A stretch of 64,000 nt of DNA from Allohoeflea poritis (GTDB lineage: Bacteria; Pseudomonadota; Alphaproteobacteria; Rhizobiales; Rhizobiaceae), in NCBI RefSeq assembly GCF_027889715.1, contig NZ_JAPJZH010000008.1, positions 124,001 to 188,000 of the forward strand. Direction: 5' to 3'. Each line of letters begins with the position of its first letter. The stretch's first letter is position 1. The notes beneath the pieces are model-generated. The model was not told the origin of the DNA. It worked only from the letters and a program-made list of their open reading frames with translations, and searched no databases. The translations under genes and the position numbers were made by a program. This document shows positions 57,470-64,000 of this stretch, piece after piece.

Positions 57470-59098
57470 ATGTCCACCCAGGAATTCGATTTCATCATTG
57501 TCGGCGCGGGATCGGCCGGATGCGTCCTGGCCGAACGCCTGACGCGTGACGGTCGCCATACCGTCCTGCTCGTCGAGGCCGGCGGCTCGGACCGTAAGAT
57601 GCGAATCCGCGTCCCGATCGGCTACGGGTTCACCTTCATGGACCGGTCCGTCAACTGGTGTTACGGCACCGAGCCGGACCCGGAGCTCGGCGGCCGCACA
57701 GCCTATTGGCCGCGCGGCAAGGTCATCGGCGGCTCCAGCTCCATCAACGCCATGGTCTATATCCGCGGACTGCCGCATGATTTCGACGATTGGGCCGAAA
57801 GCGGCGCCAATGGCTGGGACTGGCAAAGCGTGCGCCCGGTCTTCGAACGCACGGAGACAAAGGCTCGGCGCAAAAACGGCCGGCTGCAAACCAACGGCAA
57901 CGGCCCGCTTTGGGTAACCGACGAAGCCGATCAGGCACACCCGGTGACCCGGCACTTTCTCGAGGCGGCACGAGAAGCCGGTTGGCCGACAACCGCCGAT
58001 ATCAACGGCCCTGAGCGCGAAGGTCTCGGCATCTTCCACAACACGACACGCAAGGGCTGGCGGTGTTCTTCGGCGGATGCCTTCCTGCGCCCGGCCCTGC
58101 GGCGTGGAAACCTCAAAGTCACATCCGATGCCCATGTGGAACGGATTCTTTTCGACGGACGCCGCGCCGTCGGCATAAGCTACCGCGTGGGCGAGCGCCT
58201 CGAGCAGGCCCGCGCGCGCCGCGAGGTCATCGTCAGCAGCGGTGCGGTCAATTCGCCCAAGCTTCTGCAGCATTCCGGTGTCGGACCCGCCGATTTGCTG
58301 TCCGGTCATGGAATTGATGTCCACACGGACCTGCCGGAAGTCGGCGGCGGCCTGCAGGACCACCTGGCGGTCAACTATTACTACCGCTCGACCGTGCCCA
58401 CCCTCAACAATCAGCTCCAGCCCTGGCGCAGTCGCGTCTTTGCGGCGCTGCAATATGCCCTGACACGCCGTGGCATGCTGAGCCTCGGGATCAATCAGTG
58501 CGGCGGCTTCATCCGCTCGGCGCCGGACCGGACGCGCCCCGACATGCAGATCTACTGCAACCCGGCGACCTATTCGACGGGCGACGGCACAAAACCGCAG
58601 ATCGATTCGGAACCCGGCTTCCTACTGTCTTTTCAGCAGTGTCGGCCAACCAGCCGCGGCCGCATCGATATCGCATCGAACGACCCGGCCGAGCCGCCGA
58701 AGATAAAGCCCAACTCGCTGACCACCAATGAGGACCGCGACGCTGTGATCCGCGGCGCACGGCTGCTGAGGCAGCTTGTCGATACGCCAACGATGAAACA
58801 GTTGATCCGGGCGCCGAAGCAACCCGATCCGGCGAGCCTGAGCGATGAAGAGGTGTTGGAAGATTTCAAGGCCCGCGCCTCAACGGTCTACCATGCGACC
58901 TGCACCTGCCGTATGGGCACGAGCGCCGAAAACTCCGTACTCGACGCCCGTCTGCGCGTGCACGGAATCGAGCGCTTGCGGGTTGTCGACGCTTCGGCCT
59001 TTCCGAATGTGACATCCGGCAATACAAATGCGCCGACCATCATGCTTGCCCAGAAGGGCGCGGACATGATCCTGGAAGACACGCAAGAGGCAGGCTGA
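57470..59098 (+). CDS. GMC-family FAD oxidoreductase (choline dehydrogenase-like)
   Basis: A 542-residue flavoprotein. The FAD site VGAGSAGCVLAERL is at residue 11, GMC signature 1 GGSSSINAMVYIRG near 88, signature 2 SSGAVNSPKLLQHSG near 256. The active-site His is likely in YHATCTCRMG (near 478), with the asparagine segment TSGNTNAPTIM after it. It oxidises an alcohol, sugar or polyol. With the two enolase-superfamily enzymes that follow, an aldose or polyol substrate is plausible. The ATG at 57470 begins the conserved fold. It is the first gene of a unit of four. Confidence 0.9.
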   Translation: MSTQEFDFIIVGAGSAGCVLAERLTRDGRHTVLLVEAGGSDRKMRIRVPIGYGFTFMDRSVNWCYGTEPDPELGGRTAYWPRGKVIGGSSSINAMVYIRGLPHDFDDWAESGANGWDWQSVRPVFERTETKARRKNGRLQTNGNGPLWVTDEADQAHPVTRHFLEAAREAGWPTTADINGPEREGLGIFHNTTRKGWRCSSADAFLRPALRRGNLKVTSDAHVERILFDGRRAVGISYRVGERLEQARARREVIVSSGAVNSPKLLQHSGVGPADLLSGHGIDVHTDLPEVGGGLQDHLAVNYYYRSTVPTLNNQLQPWRSRVFAALQYALTRRGMLSLGINQCGGFIRSAPDRTRPDMQIYCNPATYSTGDGTKPQIDSEPGFLLSFQQCRPTSRGRIDIASNDPAEPPKIKPNSLTTNEDRDAVIRGARLLRQLVDTPTMKQLIRAPKQPDPASLSDEEVLEDFKARASTVYHATCTCRMGTSAENSVLDARLRVHGIERLRVVDASAFPNVTSGNTNAPTIMLAQKGADMILEDTQEAG

Positions 59099-59103
59099 AC
59101 GGG

Positions 59104-60207
59104 ATGAAGATCAAGCGCCTCGAAACCTTCAGCAACGAATATGTCGGTTTCGTCCGCCTGACGGCCGAAGACGGTTCCAGCGGCTGGGGACAAGTCTCGA
59201 CCTACAATGCCGACATAACGGCACAGGTGTTCCACCGGCAGGTCGCGCCCTGGGCGCTTGGAGAAGACGCCCTGCATATCGATGCGCTCATGGACCGCAT
59301 CGTCGAAAAAGAACACAAGTTCCCCGGCTCCTATCTGCGCCGCGCCATGGCCGGCCTCGACACGGCCATCTGGGACCTTCGCGGCAAGCAACAACAAAAG
59401 CCTGTCTGCGAATTGCTGGGCGGCAGCCCTGGTTGGCTGCGCTGCTACGCCTCAAGCATGCGCCGGGATATCGAACCGCACGCTGAGGCCAGACGCCTGC
59501 AGGAATTGCGCGACCGTCAAGGCTATGACGCCTTCAAATTCCGCATCGCCAGCGAATGCGGCCGCGACCGTGACGAGTGGCCGGGCCGCACCGAGGAGAT
59601 CGTTCCGGCAGTCCGGTCGACCCTTGGCGACAATGCGACCCTGCTTGTCGACGCCAACAGCGGCTACAGTGCGCAAAAGGCAATCGAGGTTGGCCGCATG
59701 CTGGAGGACAATGGCGTTGTCCACCTGGAAGAGCCTTGCCCCTATTGGGACCTCGATGCGACGAAACAGGTCAGCGACGCACTATCGCTGGATGTGACCG
59801 GCGGCGAGCAGGATTGCGATCTCGTAATCTGGCGCCAGATGATCGCCATGCGCGCGGTCGATGTCATCCAACCCGACATCTGCTATATCGGCGGCATTGC
59901 GCGGGCACTCCGGGTCGCCAGGATGGCAGCCGATGCCGGCCTGCCCTGCACGCCCCATTCGGCCAATCTTTCGATGGTCACGCTCTTCACCATGCACCTC
60001 CTGCGCGCCATACCGAATGCCGGCCCCTATCTGGAATTCTCCATCGAGGGCGCGGATTATTATCCATGGCAGCAGGAGCTCTTTGTCGGTGATCCGTTCG
60101 CTGTCACCGATGGCGGCGTAACCGTGTCAGACGCGCCCGGCTGGGGCGTCGAGATCAATCCGCAATGGCTCGAAAGAGCCCATTACCAGGTCAGCGAAAC
60201 CGGCTAG
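59104..60207 (+). CDS. Enolase-superfamily enzyme, mandelate racemase subgroup, copy 1
   Basis: 367 residues with a capping domain (1-125) and a TIM barrel. The catalytic Lys lies in AFKFRI (K-x-R, near 142). The three metal-ligand sites are Asp (LLVDANSGY), Glu (HLEEPCP) and Glu (TGGEQD). The His/Asp dyad is in CTPHSANL and QPDICYIGG. All are intact, so it is probably an active acid-sugar dehydratase or racemase. It is five bases after the GMC gene. The substrate is unknown. Confidence 0.9.
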   Translation: MKIKRLETFSNEYVGFVRLTAEDGSSGWGQVSTYNADITAQVFHRQVAPWALGEDALHIDALMDRIVEKEHKFPGSYLRRAMAGLDTAIWDLRGKQQQKPVCELLGGSPGWLRCYASSMRRDIEPHAEARRLQELRDRQGYDAFKFRIASECGRDRDEWPGRTEEIVPAVRSTLGDNATLLVDANSGYSAQKAIEVGRMLEDNGVVHLEEPCPYWDLDATKQVSDALSLDVTGGEQDCDLVIWRQMIAMRAVDVIQPDICYIGGIARALRVARMAADAGLPCTPHSANLSMVTLFTMHLLRAIPNAGPYLEFSIEGADYYPWQQELFVGDPFAVTDGGVTVSDAPGWGVEINPQWLERAHYQVSETG

Positions 60208-60215
60208 GACGCATC

Positions 60216-61424
60216 ATGAAACTGCAATCCATCGAAACCTTCGTTGTCGGCAACCCGCCCCCGTCCCGCGGCGGACGCTACTTCATCTTCGTTCAGCTCC
60301 ACACTGCCTGCGGCATTGTCGGGGTCGGCGAGATCTACAACGCCACGTTCAGCCCGCACCTGGTCGCCGACATGGCGACGGACATGTTCGCGCGCATATT
60401 CGAGGGCAGCGATCCGCATCATATCGAGCGGCTGTGGCGCAACGCCTATGGCGCCGGCTATACGTTGCGCCCCGATGTCACCGTCATGGGCGTATTGAGC
60501 GCCCTGGAAATGGCCTGTTGGGACATTGTCGGCAAGGCGGCAGGCAAGCCCGTCTACGAATTGATGGGCGGCCGGGTGCATGAGCGGTTGCGCAGCTACA
60601 CCTATCTCTACCCGCCCGGCGACGAGCATGTGTATCCGGACCCGGATGCGCCGAATGTCTACAACGATCCGGATATTGCCGCGCAGATCGCTCTTGATCT
60701 CGTCGACCAGGGCTTTACCGCCGTGAAGTTCGACCCGGCCGGACCTTACACGGTCTATGACGGGCACCAGCCGAGCCTCGAGGATCTTGAACGCTCTGAG
60801 CTGTTCTGCAAGCGCATCCGCGAAGCCGTCGGCACACGTGCCGATCTTTTGTTCGGCACGCACGGCCAGTTCACCGTCTCCGGTGCCAAGCGCATGGCGC
60901 GGCGGCTGGAACCTTACGAGCCGCTCTGGTTCGAGGAGCCGACACCGCCGGAGATGCCGGAACAGATGGCAGAGGTCGCCCGGGCCACTTCCATCCCGAT
61001 CGCAACCGGCGAGCGGCTGTGCACCAAGTATGAATTCGCCCGCGTGCTCGATACCGGCGCTGCCTCCATCCTGCAGATGGATCTCGGGCGCGTCGGCGGC
61101 TTGCTCGAAGCCAAGAAAATAGCGGCAATGGCCGAAACCCGTTACGCCCAGATCGCGCCGCATCTTTATTGCGGCCCTGTTGTCGGCGCCGCCAATATCC
61201 AGTTCGCCGCATGCATCCCTAATTTCCTCGTTCTGGAGAGCATCCTGAAATGGGAGGGCTTTCATGCCGACTTGCTGAAAACGCCGATCCGCTGGGAAGA
61301 CGGCTACGTCATACCGTCGGATGCGCCCGGTCTCGGCGTCGAGCTGAATACGGATGTCGCGCGCGCCCATCCCTATGAGGGCGAGGAACTCCACCTGACG
61401 ATGGAAACGCGGCCGCTTCGCTAG
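60216..61424 (+). CDS. Enolase-superfamily enzyme, copy 2, with altered first metal ligand
   Basis: A 402-residue relative with Lys in TAVKFDP (near 170), Glu in WFEEP, Glu in ATGERL and the dyad Asp/His (QMDLGRVGG, APHLYCGP). Where the first Asp ligand is expected stands LLFGTHGQ, that is Gly with a nearby His, so metal binding is probably organised differently. Similar GTHGQ sequences occur, from memory, in galactonate-dehydratase-like and cycloisomerase relatives such as anhydro-galactonate cycloisomerase; a link to an algal sugar is only a suggestion. The ATG at 60216 is just after copy 1. Confidence 0.88.
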   Translation: MKLQSIETFVVGNPPPSRGGRYFIFVQLHTACGIVGVGEIYNATFSPHLVADMATDMFARIFEGSDPHHIERLWRNAYGAGYTLRPDVTVMGVLSALEMACWDIVGKAAGKPVYELMGGRVHERLRSYTYLYPPGDEHVYPDPDAPNVYNDPDIAAQIALDLVDQGFTAVKFDPAGPYTVYDGHQPSLEDLERSELFCKRIREAVGTRADLLFGTHGQFTVSGAKRMARRLEPYEPLWFEEPTPPEMPEQMAEVARATSIPIATGERLCTKYEFARVLDTGAASILQMDLGRVGGLLEAKKIAAMAETRYAQIAPHLYCGPVVGAANIQFAACIPNFLVLESILKWEGFHADLLKTPIRWEDGYVIPSDAPGLGVELNTDVARAHPYEGEELHLTMETRPLR

Positions 61425-61455
61425 GAATTCGCACATCGCGACACGGGAGGAACAC

Positions 61456-62412
61456 ATGAAAGTCGGCTTTATCGGTCTCGGAAACGTTGGCGGCAAGCTG
61501 GCCGGCAGCCTGTTGCGCAACGGTTTCGACCTGACGGTACGCGATCTCGACAAATCAATCGCTGAACCCTTCCTGGAAAAAGGTGCCCATTGGGCCGACA
61601 GCCCGAAAAAGGTGGCCGAAGACTGCGATGTCATAATCACCTGCCTGCCGAGCCCGACAGCTTCGGCCGCCGTGATGGAAGACGAGGATGGGATTCTCGC
61701 CGGCCTTGCGCACGGCAAGATCTGGGCGGAGATGTCGACGACCGACGAGGCCGAGGTCCGCCGGCTGGGGGAACGCGTGTCGGCCGCCGGCTCCGAACCT
61801 GTCGATTGTCCCGTATCGGGCGGCTGTCACCGCGCCGCGACGGGCAACATCGCCATCTTTGCCGGCTGCGAGCGCAAGACCTTCGAGCGCATGCTGCCAG
61901 TCCTGAAGGCGATGGGCCGGCGCATCCTCCATACCGGCCCGCTGGGTTCGGCCTCCGTCCTGAAGGTGGTGACCAATTTTCTTGCCACCGCCAATCTCGT
62001 CACGCTGTGCGAGGCGCTGGTGACATCCAGGGCCGCCGGCATGGATCTCAACACCGCCTATGAGGCGATCCGCATTTCGTCCGGCAACTCCTTCGTCCAC
62101 GAGACCGAAAGCCAGGTGATCCTCAACGGCTCACGCGATATCAATTTCACCATGGACCTCGTGTCGAAGGATATCGGCCTGTTCCAGCAGGTTGCCGACC
62201 GCGCAGGCGTTCCTCTCGAAATGAACCCGGTCATAATCGACATCTTCAAGGATGGCGAAAAGCGTTTCGGATCACGCGAATATTCACCGAATATCATCAA
62301 ACGGCTTGAGGAAGCGACGGGACTCGAAATCCTGGCACCGGGCTTTCCCGCCGAGATGATCGACGACGAGCCCGAAGAGCCCGGTTACGAGATCGTGCCT
62401 AAAAGGACTTAG
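61456..62412 (+). CDS. Beta-hydroxyacid dehydrogenase (3-hydroxyisobutyrate/tartronate-semialdehyde reductase family)
   Basis: A 318-residue NAD(P)-dependent oxidoreductase. The GFIGLGNVGGKLA cofactor loop is at the start, the substrate segment PVSGGCHRAATGN near 122, and the catalytic Lys in LKVVTNFLATAN near 172. In acid-sugar pathways such enzymes reduce tartronate semialdehyde or related aldehydes. Perfect GGGAGG ribosome site. It follows copy 2 by 31 bases and completes a four-gene unit with the GMC enzyme. Confidence 0.92.
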   Translation: MKVGFIGLGNVGGKLAGSLLRNGFDLTVRDLDKSIAEPFLEKGAHWADSPKKVAEDCDVIITCLPSPTASAAVMEDEDGILAGLAHGKIWAEMSTTDEAEVRRLGERVSAAGSEPVDCPVSGGCHRAATGNIAIFAGCERKTFERMLPVLKAMGRRILHTGPLGSASVLKVVTNFLATANLVTLCEALVTSRAAGMDLNTAYEAIRISSGNSFVHETESQVILNGSRDINFTMDLVSKDIGLFQQVADRAGVPLEMNPVIIDIFKDGEKRFGSREYSPNIIKRLEEATGLEILAPGFPAEMIDDEPEEPGYEIVPKRT

Positions 62413-62505
62413 CCGTCTCAGACTTCGAATTTCATACAAAATGCGTGGACCTTGAATGCCCGCTGGTTCACTATGGCGCGGGGTTTCTTGTTGAAGGTGC
62501 CGAAC

Positions 62506-63369
62506 GTGCTGAAATTCATCCATCTGACGGATATTCACCTGATCAGCGGCGGCCGCCGCCTTTACGGCGTGTCGCCCGAGCGCCGGCTTCACGCGGCCAT
62601 AGACAGCATTTTGGAAGAACATGGCGACGCCGATTTTGTCGTCTTTACCGGCGATCAGGCCCATTGGGGCGACGATGCCAGCTACGGCGTTCTGTCCGAT
62701 GCAATCGGCCGCCTCGACATGCCGGTGAAGGTGCTGATGGGCAATCATGATCATCGCGATGTGCTGCTGAAGGTTGTCCCGGGCGTTGAGGCCGATGCCA
62801 ATGGCTTTGTCCAGTCGGCGCTGGACACGGAAGCCGGCCGCTGTCTGTTTCTCGACACCAAGAAGGACACGGCGACGGATGCGGGTGAATACTGCGAGAC
62901 CCGCCGCGCCTGGCTGCGCGAGCGGCTTGAGGAAAGCGACGAGCCGGCGATGATCTTCATGCATCATCCGCCGCTGAAACTCGGCCTGAAGGGCATGGAT
63001 GTCATCGATCTGCTGGACTCGGACGCCTTCTTCGACGTGCTTGAGCCGCATATCGGAAAGATACGGCATATTTTCTTCGGGCACGTGCATCGGCCGGTAT
63101 CCGGCAATTGGCGCGGCATCGGGTTCACCTGTATTCGCGGGCTGAACCATCAGCTTGCGCTCGACCTGCGCGCACCGCAAACCAGCGTGCCGGGCAATTT
63201 CGAGCCGCCCGTCTATGGTGTCGTGCTGGCGGACCGTGACCAGATCGTCGCGCATCTGCATGAATTCATGGACCGTTCGCCGCGGTTCGAGCTGGTGACA
63301 CCAGACGGCCAGGACGGTAAGGAATACAGCCTGAACATGCGGCATGGCGACTGGGACCGCATGACCTGA
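62506..63369 (+). CDS. Calcineurin-like metallophosphoesterase
   Basis: A 287-residue cytosolic phosphoesterase of the class III cyclic-nucleotide phosphodiesterase/GpdQ group. All metal motifs are present: HLTDIHL, FTGDQ, GNHDH, MHHPP and GHVHRP. The start is uncertain: the fold begins right after the GTG at 62506, but in-frame ATG (62473) and TTG (62452) codons lie upstream. Candidate substrates include cAMP or glycerophosphodiesters; none is shown. 93 bases after the dehydrogenase. Confidence 0.87.
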   Translation: MLKFIHLTDIHLISGGRRLYGVSPERRLHAAIDSILEEHGDADFVVFTGDQAHWGDDASYGVLSDAIGRLDMPVKVLMGNHDHRDVLLKVVPGVEADANGFVQSALDTEAGRCLFLDTKKDTATDAGEYCETRRAWLRERLEESDEPAMIFMHHPPLKLGLKGMDVIDLLDSDAFFDVLEPHIGKIRHIFFGHVHRPVSGNWRGIGFTCIRGLNHQLALDLRAPQTSVPGNFEPPVYGVVLADRDQIVAHLHEFMDRSPRFELVTPDGQDGKEYSLNMRHGDWDRMT

Positions 63370-63396
63370 TCGGATATCCAGAACGCGGCCGGAACA

Positions 63397-64000
63397 ATGA
63401 GTTTGTTGGTTTCAATTCGCAGCCTGGCCCCGACTATCGCGGCGGGAATTCTACTTTGGTGCGTTTGCGCAGGGCCGGTATCGGCCGCGGAGAACACGCC
63501 GGTTTCAGCTGTACACAAGGCAATAACCGGCTTTGTTCTTCCGGCGCACGAGACCCTCAGCCAACAAGCCAGCGCCTTGAAGGAACAAATCGGCCGGCTT
63601 TGCATGACCCCGTCGTCGGACGCACTGGACGACGTTCGGGCTACTTTCGGCGATACGGTTGTGGCGATGGCCGCGGTCAATATCGTGCGCATCGGACCGG
63701 TCCTTGAGAACAACCGGCTTGAAAAGCTCTTCTTCTGGCCCGACCGGCGCGGCATCGGACTGCGTCAGATCCAGGCGATCATCGCCAAACAGGATCCGAC
63801 CGCAACCGACCCCGCGCGCCTTGCCGGCAAGAGTGTCGCGGTCCAGGGGCTGACGGCGCTGGAATTTGTCCTTTACGGCGATGGCGCGGAAACGCTGGCG
63901 CAAATCCCGGACGGATACCGTTGCCGCCTGGCGCTGGCGATCTCGACAAATATTGACGGAATTGCCGGAGATTTGTTGACCGCGTGGAAAGCGTCCGAGG
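63397..64000 (+). CDS. Imelysin-family (peptidase M75-like) exported protein, 3'-truncated
   Basis: The frame is open to the end of the window; 201 residues are visible. The signal peptide covers residues 1-31 (cleavage after VSA). The imelysin core is seen in FGDTVVAMAAVNIVRIGP, ENNRLEKLFFWPDRRG and the GLTALEFVLYG segment. Imelysin/IrpA proteins are periplasmic or surface proteins linked to iron uptake; peptidase activity is doubtful in most. A following EfeO/EfeB-like gene outside the window would support iron transport. ATG at 63397. Confidence 0.82.
   Translation, partial: MSLLVSIRSLAPTIAAGILLWCVCAGPVSAAENTPVSAVHKAITGFVLPAHETLSQQASALKEQIGRLCMTPSSDALDDVRATFGDTVVAMAAVNIVRIGPVLENNRLEKLFFWPDRRGIGLRQIQAIIAKQDPTATDPARLAGKSVAVQGLTALEFVLYGDGAETLAQIPDGYRCRLALAISTNIDGIAGDLLTAWKASE

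Overview
The window looks like a chromosome segment of an alphaproteobacterium of the Hyphomicrobiales (Rhizobiales), perhaps a marine or Phyllobacteriaceae-like lineage. The DNA is GC-rich. An ArsR-methyltransferase regulator gene sits directly upstream of metF, and there is a glpR-glpD-glpK unit, an oligopeptide-type ABC/hydantoinase operon and a bifunctional cysNC. These are rhizobial gene arrangements; the assignment is inference from gene content. No rRNA, tRNA, insertion sequence, prophage or CRISPR array was seen.

Layout. 1-7031: end of an EamA transporter gene, a 25-residue membrane ORF with its own terminator, then minus-strand housekeeping genes (azoR, metF with its ArsR-methyltransferase regulator and a palindromic operator, a MOSC protein, an SDR and ettA). 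7347-11791: plus-strand genes, starting with a secreted cysteine-rich repeat peptide next to a DUF6969-like protein, then a lipase-like hydrolase, a TerC membrane protein, a CaiB/BaiF CoA-transferase and a small hypothetical. 12254-26005: twelve tightly packed minus-strand genes that read as one transcription unit: an XRE-cupin regulator, a five-component peptide-type ABC importer, a GAF protein, hydantoinase/oxoprolinase subunits A and B, an Asp/Glu/hydantoin racemase, an M24 peptidase and a second B subunit. The likely job is uptake and hydrolysis of a cyclic amide or modified amino acid. Two matching palindromes upstream of the regulator are probable operators. 26178-31468: glycerol catabolism (glpR, glpD, glpK) and a divergent thiosulfate-type transporter.

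31795-53975 is a cell-surface polysaccharide locus. It encodes a FlaA1/CapD-type NDP-sugar dehydratase, the GDP-L-fucose route (manC, gmd, fcl), the dTDP-L-rhamnose route (rmlABCD), an ABC exporter with a carbohydrate-binding Wzt, an initiating sugar-phosphate transferase, an O-antigen ligase/polymerase and a GT2 glycosyltransferase. It also carries a PAPS-making pair (a CysD with an unrecognised ~190-residue N-terminal extension, and CysN-CysC). Its largest gene encodes about 1194 residues joining a sulfotransferase domain, a coiled coil and two GT2 domains. Together these predict a sulfated, fucose- and rhamnose-containing glycan with its own sulfate-donor supply. This is the most interesting candidate system in the window.

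54055-64000: a ClbS/DfsB-like protein, a long acyl-CoA dehydrogenase, and a LysR regulator divergent from a probable acid-sugar operon (GMC oxidoreductase, two enolase-superfamily enzymes, a beta-hydroxyacid dehydrogenase). A metallophosphoesterase and the start of an imelysin-family gene, cut by the window edge, follow.
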